Assembly: GCA_024402135.1 (NCBI GenBank)
Contig: JAKSJN010000007.1
Span: forward strand, 62,001 to 126,000
Origin: Bacteroidales bacterium
GTDB lineage: Bacteria > Bacteroidota > Bacteroidia > Bacteroidales > UBA932
Length of the DNA stretch: 64,000 bases
Direction: 5' to 3'
Shown: one piece after another, positions 17,676-27,432 of the stretch
Numbering within the stretch: position 1 is the stretch's first letter
Layout of the letters: every line of letters begins with the position of its first letter
Translations under genes and position numbers: made by a program
Notes under the pieces: model-generated
The model's input: only the letters and a program-made list of their open reading frames with translations
What the model was told of the DNA's origin: nothing
Database searches by the model: none

Positions 17676-18989
17676 ATGAAGAGATTATTTTTTGCAGCCA
17701 TCTCAGTCATGATGATGTTTACGGGAGTAAACGCTTCCGCACAGGGTAAGTTCGGTGCCGACAGCGCCGAGTGTATCAAGTACCTGTCTTACTATCAGGA
17801 GTATTACAAGGCAAAGAACTACGATGATGCACTTCCAAACTGGAGAAAGGCATACAAGTATTGCCCTCCAACAGCAAATCAGAACATGCTCCTCAATGGT
17901 ACAACTCTCCTCAGACGAGTAGTTACCAAGGTAAAGGATGCTTCTGAGCGTGCCGCTGTTGTTGATACTCTTCTCAAGCTTAGCGACCTTCGCGCACAGT
18001 ACTATCCAAACTATGCTGCTGCCGCTCTCAACGCTAAGGGTAAGGATGTATTCAACTATGTCAAGAATGATGCAAAGAAGAGCTATGATGAGTTCACTGC
18101 AATCGTAGAGACCCTCAAGGAGAAGGCAACTCCTACCTTCCATCTCTATCGTCTCAATGCAGCCATCGATCTCTACAACCAGGGTCAGATGGACGCTGAG
18201 CAGATCATCAACCTCTATCAGGAGTCTATCGCTGCTCTTGACAACACTACCGAGGACAAGGACAATGTTCCTCAGGTAAAGACCGACGTCGAGTCTATCT
18301 TCATCGCCAGCAAGGTAGCCAGCTGCGACAACCTTATTGCACTCTTCACCCCACGTTATGAGGCTAATCCTAATGACGTGAACCTTGTAAGCAATATCGT
18401 AAAGATGATGAGCGTTACCGAGGGTTGTACCTCTAACGATCTTTATCTCAATGCTGTGACCGCAATGTACAAGCTCGATCCTTCTTACAACTCTGCTTAC
18501 TTCCTCTACAGACTCAACTCTTCAAGAGGTAACGTAAATGACGCTATCAAGTATATGGAGGAGGCTATCGCTTATCCTGAGTCTGATGACAAGCAGGATG
18601 GTGAATACTACTATGAGCTTGCAGCATTCTGCTTCAAGAACGGTAAGAACGCACAGGCATTCGAGGCTGCCAACAAGGCACTTGCACTCAACGAGACCCT
18701 CGCAGGCAAGGCTTACATGCTTCTCGGTACCATCTGGCAGAGCGCATCTTGCAGCGGAAATGAGGTTGAAAGCCGCGCCAAGTTCTGGGTTGCTGCAGAT
18801 AACTTCTCAAAGGCACGTAACGCTGATCCTTCACTCGCTGAGGAGTGCGGCCGTCTCATCGGACAGTGCAGCGCTTACTTCCCTGCAACCGCAGACGCAT
18901 TCATGTACGACATCACCGATGGTCAGTCATACACCGTTTCTTGCGGCGGCATGAGAGCTACCACCACCGTTCGTACCCAGAAGAAGTAA
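17676..18989 (+). CDS. Periplasmic TPR-like repeat protein
   Basis: A signal peptide (MKRLFFAAISVMMMFTGVNASAQ) precedes about 415 residues of helical repeats, such as YYQEYYKAKNYDDALPNWRKAYKYCP, INLYQESIAALD and YYELAAFCFKNGKNAQAFEAANKALALNE, which match tetratricopeptide repeats. No catalytic motif is evident. The ATG at 17676 was chosen for its clean signal peptide. Codon use shifts here toward GC-ending codons, suggesting strong expression. It lies between an OMP gene and lptC; an adaptor role in the cell envelope is inferred. Confidence 0.75.
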   Translation: MKRLFFAAISVMMMFTGVNASAQGKFGADSAECIKYLSYYQEYYKAKNYDDALPNWRKAYKYCPPTANQNMLLNGTTLLRRVVTKVKDASERAAVVDTLLKLSDLRAQYYPNYAAAALNAKGKDVFNYVKNDAKKSYDEFTAIVETLKEKATPTFHLYRLNAAIDLYNQGQMDAEQIINLYQESIAALDNTTEDKDNVPQVKTDVESIFIASKVASCDNLIALFTPRYEANPNDVNLVSNIVKMMSVTEGCTSNDLYLNAVTAMYKLDPSYNSAYFLYRLNSSRGNVNDAIKYMEEAIAYPESDDKQDGEYYYELAAFCFKNGKNAQAFEAANKALALNETLAGKAYMLLGTIWQSASCSGNEVESRAKFWVAADNFSKARNADPSLAEECGRLIGQCSAYFPATADAFMYDITDGQSYTVSCGGMRATTTVRTQKK

Positions 18990-18995
18990 TACACT

Positions 18996-19628
18996 TTGAA
19001 ACACCGCTTAAATAGCTATATGATGATGGCAACCACGATTGTGGTTGCTTTCATCGTCTTTTCTTGCGGTTCAGGAATCGGCGAGGCCGAGAAACTGAAT
19101 CTCAACACTCATCCTGTCCAGACGGTGGACGACATGTTCGCTGTCCAGACCAAGAATGGTGTCGTTGTAATGAGAATGGAAGCTGAAGTAATGGAACGTT
19201 ATTCAACGGATTCCATGAATTATGAGACCTTTCCGAGAGGTCTTGCGGTGTTTGGCTATACAGATGAGGGTCTATTGGAGACAACCATCTTTTCCGACAA
19301 TGCTGTTCATGAGACCATGAAGAAAGGCGACCAGGATGAAATCTGGAAGGCTTTCGGCAACGTGGTGATCAAGAACGTCATCAAGCAGGAGACGATGGAG
19401 ACAGACACCCTCTACTGGGACAGGGCAAATGAGGAACTCTACACTGACTGCTACATCAGAATGTATTCTCCGGATGGTTTCATGCAGGGCTATGGCATGC
19501 GTTCAAACCAGAAAGCAAGCAATTCCGTGATACTTCGACCTTTCAACAGTTTCGGTGTAGTTGTCCAGGATACAACTGCCGTTTTGATTGATTCTGTGAA
19601 TTTTATAGGTCCATTCCTTAAAAAATAA
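18996..19628 (+). CDS. lptC: LPS export protein LptC-like lipoprotein
   Basis: The product (210 aa) has a membrane/lipoprotein signal with lipobox ending FSC (Cys24), then an LptC/OstA-like beta-jellyroll: VDDMFAVQTKNGVVVMRMEAEVMERY, LETTIFSDNAVHE, WKAFGNVVIKNV and METDTLYWDRANEELYTD, where the last matches the conserved segment of LptC and OstA proteins. LptC links the LptBFG transporter to the LptA bridge. A TTG at 18996 gives the basic N-region KHRLN and is 6 nt after the TPR stop; an ATG at 19020 is the alternative. Other lpt genes are not adjacent. Confidence 0.85.
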   Translation: MKHRLNSYMMMATTIVVAFIVFSCGSGIGEAEKLNLNTHPVQTVDDMFAVQTKNGVVVMRMEAEVMERYSTDSMNYETFPRGLAVFGYTDEGLLETTIFSDNAVHETMKKGDQDEIWKAFGNVVIKNVIKQETMETDTLYWDRANEELYTDCYIRMYSPDGFMQGYGMRSNQKASNSVILRPFNSFGVVVQDTTAVLIDSVNFIGPFLKK

Positions 19629-19634
19629 ATGGAA

Positions 19635-19658
19635 TTTGCAGGATTTTAGTTATCTTCG
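19635..19658 (+). promoter_or_regulatory. Possible internal promoter for ppiD
   Basis: TTTG (19635-19638) and TATCTTCG (19651-19658) lie in the 64-nt gap before the ppiD ATG at 19693. The -7 box differs by one base from TAnnTTTG and the spacer is only 12 nt. Confidence 0.35.
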
Positions 19659-19692
19659 TGCCCTTATTTGCAAATATTAAAAACATAATACA

Positions 19693-21786
19693 ATGGCGGT
19701 TCTTCAAAAACTTCGCACAAAATTCGGCCTTGCCATCTCGATCATAGTGGCTTTGGGCCTTCTCTCATTCATCATCGACCCAGGACAGATCCAGTCGGCG
19801 ATGCAGTCAATGTCTTCGAAGTACGATGTAGGTAACATCGCAGGTAAGTCTGTGTCTTATAACGATTTCCAGCAGGATATCGAGAGATACACCGCAATCA
19901 GCGAGCTTATGTCAGGTACCTCTGTAAAGTCAGAGGCTGAGCAGCAGCAGATCAGAAACGCTGCATGGCAGGAGCTCATTGACCGTTTCCTTTTCATCAA
20001 GAATGCAAAGTCTGCAGGTATCAAGGTAGGCGAGGATGAGCTCGTTGCTCTTACCCACTCTGATATGGTTTCTCCAGTTCTCGCTTCTAATCCTGTATTC
20101 TGCGATGAGGCTGGAAACTACGATCCATCACGTCTTGCCGACCTCGTTCAGACCATCTCACTCGATCCTAGCGGCAACATGCAGCTTTATTGGAACTACA
20201 TCCAGCAGAGCCTCAATACCCAGCAGTACTACACCAAGTACGGCGCTCTCCTCAACGCAAGTGCATATCAGAATCCTCTTATGCTCCGCAAGTCTATCGA
20301 GGAGAACAATGCCACCACCGATGTTGACTTCGTGATGATTCCATACACTTTTGCAGAGGACACCTCAATCGTAGTCAGCGATGCTGAGATCAAGGCATAC
20401 TATGATGCTCACAAGAAGTTCTACAAGCAGGTTGCAAACCGCGACATCGAGTATGTTGTATTCGAGGTTGTACCTTCACAGAAGGACATCGACGAGACTT
20501 CAGCAAAGATGGACGCTGCCGTTGCAGACTTCGCTGTAGCTGACAACATGAAGAACTTCCTCGTGAAGAACTCAGACAGGGCACTTGACAACTACTGGTA
20601 CAAGGAGGGTGAGCTCGTGACCGTTTCTCCAGACATCAACGAGTTTGCATTCCAGAACGCTGTTGAAGCTGTTTCTCCAGTATACAAGTCAGGCAACACC
20701 TTCCGTGCAGCCAAGATTCTCGCAAGCGAGATGCGTGCTGACTCAGTATTCGTAAAGCACATCCTTCTCCAGAACGACAGCGAGTCCAAGGCTGACAGCC
20801 TCGCAGGTGTAGTCAATGCAAAGAACTTCTCTGACGTAGCTGTTCTCTACTCAGCTGACCAGAGCTCTGCAGCAGACGGTCAGGTTGGTTCTATCGGCTG
20901 GATGACCCAGTCATACATGATCCCAGGCATGGAGTCTGTTCTTGACGCAGAGATCAACAAGCCATTCGTTCTCAAGACCCAGTATGGTACTCACGTAGTC
21001 CTCGTTACCGAGAAGACCAAGCCAGTCCTCAAGAAGCAGGTTGCCATCCTTGAGAAGACCGCTATCGCAAGCAACGAGACTTTCAACACCATGTACGCAA
21101 AGGCTAACAAGTTCGCTACCATCGCAAACGGCAGTCTCTCTAACTACAATGCAGCTGTTGATTCACTCGGTACCTATTCACATCCACTCCAGCACGTCAT
21201 TGAGGGTACTTCAACCTATGGTGCAATCGACAACGCAAAGGAGGTTACCCGTTGGATCTTCGATGCAAAGAAGGCCGGCAAGGTATCAGATGTAATCACC
21301 GTAAACCAGAACTACTTCTTCGTTGTTGCACTCAAGGACATCCACAAGGAAGGTCTTGCTGACGTAAACAGCCTCGCTTCAAGCATCCGTCAGGAAATCT
21401 ATGCTGAGAAGCTCGCAGAGAAGACAGCTGCAAAGGTTGCTGATCAGATCAAGGGTCTCACCACCCTCGAGGAGATTGCTGAGAAGCTCGGTACTACTGT
21501 AAGCTCACAGAGCGGCGTTACTTTCGCTTCTCTCGGCTCTGCAGCACTCGATCCTAAGTTCGTAGGTGCAGCATCTGTAGCTCCAATCAACCAGCTTTCT
21601 GCTCCTGTTGCCGGTGCAATCGGTACATACGTATTCATGGTAAAGGGTCGTGACAACGGTTCATTCTACACCGAGGAGGATGCAGCAGCATACCAGGATA
21701 GAAAGAACCAGTACAACGCTCAGATGCTTACCAACGTTATGATGGACGACGCTGAGGTTGTTGATCATCGCGCACGTTTCTTTTAA
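19693..21786 (+). CDS. ppiD: Membrane-anchored peptidyl-prolyl isomerase/chaperone (PpiD/SurA family)
   Basis: The 697-aa protein begins MAVLQKLRTKFGLAISIIVALGLLSFII, a single N-terminal membrane anchor, followed by a SurA_N-type chaperone domain and a parvulin PPIase domain at about residues 345-440 (FVKHILLQND, then GQVGSIGWMTQSYMIPGMESVL and KTQYGTHVVLVTEK). A second weakly parvulin-like region and a helical tail follow. Proteins of this type assist outer-membrane protein folding in the periplasm. It closes the coaX-OMP-TPR-lptC run and is followed by a terminator. Codon use is strongly biased, suggesting high expression. Confidence 0.93.
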   Translation: MAVLQKLRTKFGLAISIIVALGLLSFIIDPGQIQSAMQSMSSKYDVGNIAGKSVSYNDFQQDIERYTAISELMSGTSVKSEAEQQQIRNAAWQELIDRFLFIKNAKSAGIKVGEDELVALTHSDMVSPVLASNPVFCDEAGNYDPSRLADLVQTISLDPSGNMQLYWNYIQQSLNTQQYYTKYGALLNASAYQNPLMLRKSIEENNATTDVDFVMIPYTFAEDTSIVVSDAEIKAYYDAHKKFYKQVANRDIEYVVFEVVPSQKDIDETSAKMDAAVADFAVADNMKNFLVKNSDRALDNYWYKEGELVTVSPDINEFAFQNAVEAVSPVYKSGNTFRAAKILASEMRADSVFVKHILLQNDSESKADSLAGVVNAKNFSDVAVLYSADQSSAADGQVGSIGWMTQSYMIPGMESVLDAEINKPFVLKTQYGTHVVLVTEKTKPVLKKQVAILEKTAIASNETFNTMYAKANKFATIANGSLSNYNAAVDSLGTYSHPLQHVIEGTSTYGAIDNAKEVTRWIFDAKKAGKVSDVITVNQNYFFVVALKDIHKEGLADVNSLASSIRQEIYAEKLAEKTAAKVADQIKGLTTLEEIAEKLGTTVSSQSGVTFASLGSAALDPKFVGAASVAPINQLSAPVAGAIGTYVFMVKGRDNGSFYTEEDAAAYQDRKNQYNAQMLTNVMMDDAEVVDHRARFF

Positions 21787-21810
21787 TAGCTAACGACACT
21801 ACTTCATAGT

Positions 21811-21846
21811 AAAGCCAGCCTGGAATCCTCCGGGCTGGCTTTTTTT
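21811..21846 (+). terminator. Intrinsic terminator after ppiD
   Basis: A 12-bp stem (21811-21822 with 21831-21842, one G-U pair) with an 8-nt loop and a T-tract (21840-21846). It lies between convergent genes and may also serve the esterase on the other strand. Confidence 0.85.
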
Positions 21847-21866
21847 ATTACCATTTGCGTTATCCG

Positions 21867-23087
<1,221 letters not shown>

Positions 23088-23181
23088 TTATAATATTGTG
23101 AACATGGTTCTTCTTACAAGATAGGCTTTCTAGCATCAACAATCAAACCATATTGTCAAAATGTAACTATCTTTGTTAATC

Positions 23182-24720
23182 ATGGTACAGAACGAAATAT
23201 CACAGAACAGTATGAGGGTCGCCAGGAACACGATGTTCCTTTGGTTCCGCATGTTTGTGCTTCTGTTCATCGGCCTGTTTACCTCACGAATCATACTGAA
23301 GGCCCTCGGCATAGAGGATATTGGCGTATACAATGCTGTCGGAGGCGTTGTCACGTTGTTCAGCCTGTTCACTAATTCGATTGCTGAAGCGATAGGACGT
23401 TTCATGACCTACAGTCTCGGAAAAGGAAGCCTGGACAATCTGAAAAAGGTATTCTCCACAAGTCTGGCTATCCAGCTGTTCATGACCATTGTGCTGCTGG
23501 TTTTCATCGAGACAGTGGGATTATGGTTCCTTTATAACAAGATGGACATTCCAGATGGCAGGATGGGAGCTGCATTCTGGGTTCTCCAGTGCTCATTGGC
23601 TACAATGGCTATCCAGTTGTTCAGTGTTCCGTTCAATGCGCTGATAATCGCTCACGAGAAGATGGGAGCCTATGCCTATATCAGCATTCTTGAAGGCCTG
23701 CTGAAGTTGACAATAGCTCTGCTGCTTTTTGTCGCTCCAGGGGACAAACTTATCGGCTACGCAGTTCTTATGATGGTTGCTGCAATTCTTGTCCGTATAA
23801 CATACACCCTGTATTGCAGAAAGCATTTCCCGGAATCGCATACAGGACTTCGTCTGCACAAGGATCTTCTCAAGGAGATGGGAGGCTTCGCAGGATGGAG
23901 TTTCTTCGGCAGCAGTGCCCTGGTTGTCAACACCCAGGGAATAAATCTGCTGAGCAACGTGTTCTTCGGTGTAGTCGTAAACGCAGCGAGAGGCTACGCA
24001 ACTCAGATCGAGGGAATGATAAAGCCTTTCGTGAGGGGCTTCATCACTGCAATAAATCCTCAGATTACAAAGTCCTACGCGAAGGGAGACACCGACTATG
24101 CATTTGAACTGGTGGAAAAGGGAAGCCGGCTCGTTCTGCTGATGCTTCTCACGATTTCTATTCCACTGATATTTGAGATGCCGGTTCTGATAAACCTTTG
24201 GCTAGGCCAGGTTCCGGAACACCTTGTGATTTTTGCGAGATTGCTTCTGATCCTTAACCTAGCATTCTGTCTTCAGCCTCTGCAGACCCTTCAGCAGGCA
24301 ACAGGCAAGGTCAAGCGCTATTTCGTCACAGTCGGCATCATATCATACCTGACATTGCCGGTGACGTGGATACTGTTCCATTTCGGTGCTCCTGCGTACG
24401 TTGCATACCTGGTGTATATCGTTGTGGAGCTTCTTGCAGCAGCGGCCAAGCTGAGCATAATAAAAGATCAGGTAGGCTTCCCGGTCGGAAGATTTCTCCT
24501 GACCTCTATCGTCCGTCCGTTGGCAATCGGCATTCTTGCGGCTCTTGCGACCTGGGCAGCATGGCAGTATATGGACGAAGGCTGGCTCAGGCTGATAGTC
24601 ACTGTGCTTCTTTCAACGTCAGTCATGGCCGCCGGTACATGGTTCTTTGCCAGCACCGAGGGAGAACGGGCGTTCATCATTAGGGAATTGAAGCGCTTTT
24701 TTGTATTTTTGCACTCTTAG
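23182..24720 (+). CDS. MATE/Wzx-type polysaccharide flippase-like membrane protein
   Basis: The 512-aa protein is almost wholly hydrophobic with about 12-14 membrane helices, beginning NSMRVARNTMFLWFRMFVLLFIGLFTSRIILKALG, the usual opening of Bacteroidota oligosaccharide flippases in the MOP superfamily. GIEDIGVYNAVGGVVTLF and the duplicated halves support this. It would flip lipid-linked sugars for surface polysaccharide, but no glycosyltransferase cluster surrounds it. The ATG at 23182 is preferred over the upstream TTG. A box TATCTTTG ends only 6 nt before this ATG. Confidence 0.82.
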   Translation: MVQNEISQNSMRVARNTMFLWFRMFVLLFIGLFTSRIILKALGIEDIGVYNAVGGVVTLFSLFTNSIAEAIGRFMTYSLGKGSLDNLKKVFSTSLAIQLFMTIVLLVFIETVGLWFLYNKMDIPDGRMGAAFWVLQCSLATMAIQLFSVPFNALIIAHEKMGAYAYISILEGLLKLTIALLLFVAPGDKLIGYAVLMMVAAILVRITYTLYCRKHFPESHTGLRLHKDLLKEMGGFAGWSFFGSSALVVNTQGINLLSNVFFGVVVNAARGYATQIEGMIKPFVRGFITAINPQITKSYAKGDTDYAFELVEKGSRLVLLMLLTISIPLIFEMPVLINLWLGQVPEHLVIFARLLLILNLAFCLQPLQTLQQATGKVKRYFVTVGIISYLTLPVTWILFHFGAPAYVAYLVYIVVELLAAAAKLSIIKDQVGFPVGRFLLTSIVRPLAIGILAALATWAAWQYMDEGWLRLIVTVLLSTSVMAAGTWFFASTEGERAFIIRELKRFFVFLHS

Positions 24721-24733
24721 TAAATCTGAAACA

Positions 24734-25834
24734 ATGTCACTTAAATGCGGTATAGTCGGACTTCCTAACGTAGGAAAATCGACCCTTTTCAACTGTATCA
24801 GCTCAGGCAAGGCCCAGAGCGCAAACTTCCCATTCTGCACCATTGAGCCGAATCTCGGTTCGACCAACGTTCCAGACAAGCGCCTCGAGGCTCTTACAGA
24901 ACTCTGTCAGCCAAAGAGGACCATTCCTGCAACAGTCGATATCGTCGACATCGCAGGACTCGTGAAGGGTGCCAGCAAGGGAGAAGGTCTCGGAAACCAG
25001 TTCCTTGCCAACATCCGTGAGACTGACGCGATTCTTCATGTACTCCGCTGCTTCGATGATGACAACATCGTTCATGTTGATGGCAGCGTAGACCCGGTTC
25101 GCGACAAGGAGGTCATTGAAACAGAACTCCAGATCAAGGACCTTGAGACTATCGAGAATCGTCTTCCAAAGGCCGAGAAGGCCGGCAAGGCAGGAGACAA
25201 GGACGCAAAGAAGCTCAGTGAGCTGCTCATCCGTTATCGTGAGGCTCTGCTTCAGGGCAAGTCATGCCGTACGGTGGAACTTGTGAACCCGGAAGAGGAG
25301 GCTATGGCTCATGATCTTTTCCTTCTTACCAACAAGCCTGTGATGTATGTCTGCAATGTGGATGAAAAGAGCGCAGCCAACGGAAACCAGTACGTTGAGG
25401 CTGTGCGTGAGGCTGTGAAGGATGAGCACGCGGAGATTCTCGTGATTGCGGCAAAGACCGAGTCAGAGATTGCAGAAATCGAGGACTACGATGACCGTCA
25501 GATGTTCCTTGAGGAACTTGGTCTCGAGGAGTCAGGAGTTGTACGTCTTATCCAGAGTGCATATCGTCTTCTTGGTCTCCAGACCTATTTCACTGCAGGA
25601 GCAGACGAGTGCCGTGCATGGACAATCCGCATCGGAGACAAGGCCCCTAAGGCTGCCGGTGTCATCCATTCGGATTTCGAGCGTGGTTTCATCCGTGCAG
25701 AGGTCATCAAGTATGACGATTACATGAAGTACAAGACCGAGGCTGCCGTGCGCGCGGCCGGCAAGATGGGCATCGAAGGAAAGGAGTATGTCGTTCAGGA
25801 TGGCGACATCATGCACTTCCTCTTCAATGTCTAA
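24734..25834 (+). CDS. ychF: Redox-responsive ATPase YchF
   Basis: YchF (OLA1 family) is an Obg-related P-loop protein that prefers ATP and associates with ribosomes. It has G1 [11 protein letters not shown], the switch region [12 protein letters not shown]3 [20 protein letters not shown], a central coiled-coil insertion and the C-terminal TGS-like domain ([35 protein letters not shown] and [17 protein letters not shown]). At 366 aa it is normal. The ATG at 24734 follows the flippase stop by 13 bp. Confidence 0.96.
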   Translation: MSLKCGIVGLPNVGKSTLFNCISSGKAQSANFPFCTIEPNLGSTNVPDKRLEALTELCQPKRTIPATVDIVDIAGLVKGASKGEGLGNQFLANIRETDAILHVLRCFDDDNIVHVDGSVDPVRDKEVIETELQIKDLETIENRLPKAEKAGKAGDKDAKKLSELLIRYREALLQGKSCRTVELVNPEEEAMAHDLFLLTNKPVMYVCNVDEKSAANGNQYVEAVREAVKDEHAEILVIAAKTESEIAEIEDYDDRQMFLEELGLEESGVVRLIQSAYRLLGLQTYFTAGADECRAWTIRIGDKAPKAAGVIHSDFERGFIRAEVIKYDDYMKYKTEAAVRAAGKMGIEGKEYVVQDGDIMHFLFNV

Positions 25835-25860
25835 GAATTATCTTTCAGTCCATAATAACA

Positions 25861-25890
25861 GAAAAAGCGACCCAGCCGGGCCGCTTTTCT
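25861..25890. terminator. Bidirectional terminator between ychF and the 25890 gene
   Basis: A stem of 7 plus 3 bp with one mismatch has its 5' arm from 25863 and 3' arm to 25888, with A- and T-rich flanks. It separates convergent genes. Confidence 0.75.
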
Positions 25891-26438
25891 TATTCCTTGC
25901 TCCAACTATAGCCGAGGGAACGTAAATGGATAGAGGCTCCAAGCCTGAACATCAGTCCTGCCACCGAAGCAATGGCCAGAAGCGCTTCGCGGGAGCCTGG
26001 TTCAAAAGACTCGCGTCTGAGAGCCTTGTTTGCCTCGCTGGCGCATGCTGCCAAGAGATTTGCCAGAGTCGCAGCTTCGCCTTCTCCCGGAGTCATTCCA
26101 AGGAATTCGCTGACTATATGATCATCCATGTCGTCGAAGCCATTGGGACCTTGCAGGCTCCCGTAAGGAAGGCCGCTGTATTTCTCCCAGTCAATGTCCC
26201 AGCAGTTTGCCATTGCCATTCCGGCATATGCAGCACATGCCAGGGTAAACTCCGGATAATCATTGAACTGCTGTACCGCATCGTTCATATACTCGGGAAC
26301 CATCTCTTCCCATTTTGACACGAGGTCTTCGGTCACGAGCATTGTCGAATCGAGAACCTCGGCCTCGGTGCAATATTTAACAAGAAGCCCCTCGAGAGCA
26401 TCTGTCATTGACGCAATTTTTGCTGTATCTAGAACCAT
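25890..26438 (-). CDS. Hypothetical protein, function unknown
   Basis: I do not recognise this 182-aa protein. It is acidic and mostly helical, with no signal peptide or membrane segment. Notable parts are TEDLVSKWEEMVPEYMNDAVQQFNDYPEFTLACAAYAGMA, WDIDWEKYSGLPYGSLQGPNGFDDMDDHIVSEFLG and a C-terminal helix GLMFRLGASIHLRSLGYSW. An in-frame ATG at residue 11 is an alternative start. Its start overlaps the end of the YkvA gene by 10 bp, so the two are probably co-expressed downstream of hicAB. Confidence 0.7.
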   Translation of the reverse strand: MVLDTAKIASMTDALEGLLVKYCTEAEVLDSTMLVTEDLVSKWEEMVPEYMNDAVQQFNDYPEFTLACAAYAGMAMANCWDIDWEKYSGLPYGSLQGPNGFDDMDDHIVSEFLGMTPGEGEAATLANLLAACASEANKALRRESFEPGSREALLAIASVAGLMFRLGASIHLRSLGYSWSKE

Positions 26439-26779
26439 TCCTTCAGTTTTTCAGCTGCCTGGAGCTTGATCTGCGGGGTGATGCTCTGGGCAACGGCTCC
26501 AACAATGAATACTAGCGCGGCAAGGTCATCGGAAAATCCGGCAATTGGAATACCGTCCGGAATAAGGTCCAAAGGCAGGATAAGGTAGCCCAGGGCTCCG
26601 AGTATCTTTACCTTGTCCTTTGATGACGTTGTCTCAGCCTTCAGCGCATAATAGAGCAGGAGGGAGTTGTATACGACTTCCTGGCCGGCCTTAACGGCAA
26701 ACTTCTTCAATTTCTCCCAGAAACCATCATCAGAATAATGCTCCTGGTACTTCTCAAGATTGTTTGTATTCTCTTCCAT
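26429..26779 (-). CDS. YkvA family (DUF1232) small membrane-associated protein
   Basis: The 116-aa protein has the DUF1232 signature: LLYYALKAETTSSKDKVKILGALGYLILPLDLIPDGIPIAGFSDDLAALVFIVGAV, with the conserved Y-x-x-x-P-x-D-x-x-P-D pattern forming a hydrophobic hairpin. The biochemical function of the family is not established. I use the ATG at 26777-26779; the longer frame would run back through hicB. It follows the hicB stop by 2 nt, so it may be read from the hicAB promoter. Confidence 0.88.
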   Translation of the reverse strand: MEENTNNLEKYQEHYSDDGFWEKLKKFAVKAGQEVVYNSLLLYYALKAETTSSKDKVKILGALGYLILPLDLIPDGIPIAGFSDDLAALVFIVGAVAQSITPQIKLQAAEKLKEWF

Positions 26780-26781
26780 AT

Positions 26782-27120
26782 TTAAATCTTTGAGGTCGCA
26801 TTCTCCAATGCAGACCTTATAAAACCATTGATTGTTATTCCTCTGACCATGGCAATCTCCGCAATCTTGCCATGAGTTTCCGGGGATATCCTGATATTCA
26901 AGGTTCCAGAATAAGGTTTCTGGGGCGCAATTCCCTTGCTCTTGCACATACAGAGATAATCATCCACGGCCCCTTCAAAATCCTTGCGCAGTTCATCCAG
27001 AGTCTGTCCTTCATACGATATGCAGTCTTTGTTCATCCCAAGAACTCTGCCAAAAAGACAATCATCTTTCTCGCTGTATTCTACAGATCCGGAATATCCC
27101 TTATACTTAAAGACTCCCAT
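26782..27120 (-). CDS. hicB: HicB-type antitoxin
   Basis: The 112-aa protein has an N-terminal HicB partial RNase H-like fold (YKGYSGSVEYSEKDDCLFGRVLGMNKDCISYEGQTLDELRKDFEGAVDDYL) and a C-terminal ribbon-helix-helix DNA-binding segment (GTLNIRISPETHGKIAEIAMVRGITINGFIRSAL). It should neutralise HicA and bind the operator ahead of hicA. The start is one base past the hicA stop, so the pair is translationally coupled with the toxin first. Confidence 0.92.
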   Translation of the reverse strand: MGVFKYKGYSGSVEYSEKDDCLFGRVLGMNKDCISYEGQTLDELRKDFEGAVDDYLCMCKSKGIAPQKPYSGTLNIRISPETHGKIAEIAMVRGITINGFIRSALENATSKI

Positions 27121-27121
27121 G

Positions 27122-27385
27122 CTATTGTTCGTTTAATCTGTTATTCTCAATAAAAACCTGAATCTGTTTCATAACATATCCTTTCACAGTATTCCCAGGA
27201 TGTGGTCTATGCATGATGTAGGTCATATTTTTCTCTTCATTCCTGAATATTACCCTGGATCCGGAAGTTGCACCTTTGTTATCAATGGTAAAACCATAGA
27301 TCCTGAAAAGAGAAATGACTTCTTCAAAGGTAAAATCCTTGGGTAGATTGGCAAATCTCTTAAGTAATTTTTCCTGTCGGTTCAT
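27122..27385 (-). CDS. hicA: HicA-type mRNA interferase toxin
   Basis: The 87-aa protein has the HicA dsRBD-like layout: LPKDFTFEEVISLFRIYGFTIDNKGATSGSRVIFRNEEKN, then YIMHRPHPGNTVKGYVMKQIQVFI, where HRPHPGN carries the catalytic-histidine motif. HicA toxins cleave translated mRNA. I chose the ATG at 27383-27385; the longer frame to 27658 lies in the antisense of the downstream nuclease gene and has unlikely composition. It is the first gene of a toxin-antitoxin unit. It is slightly longer than the shortest HicA proteins. Confidence 0.9.
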   Translation of the reverse strand: MNRQEKLLKRFANLPKDFTFEEVISLFRIYGFTIDNKGATSGSRVIFRNEEKNMTYIMHRPHPGNTVKGYVMKQIQVFIENNRLNEQ

Positions 27386-27396
27386 TATTACAAAAG

Positions 27397-27420
27397 CAAA
27401 TGTAACTATATTTAGTTGCA
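27397..27420 (-). promoter_or_regulatory. hicAB promoter and probable HicB operator
   Basis: A near-perfect 20-bp palindrome, TGTAACTATATTTAGTTGCA, fills 27401-27420. On the minus strand it overlaps a -7 box TACATTTG (27397-27404), with a TTTG at 27419-27422 as the -33 element after 14 nt. The hicA start is 11 nt downstream of the -7 box. Binding by the HicB ribbon-helix-helix domain is inferred from position and symmetry. Confidence 0.6.
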
Positions 27421-27432
27421 AATCAATATTAA

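Noticed and set aside
26780-26947. N-terminal extension of the YkvA protein
   Set aside because: It overlaps hicB in another frame and contains no family sequence.
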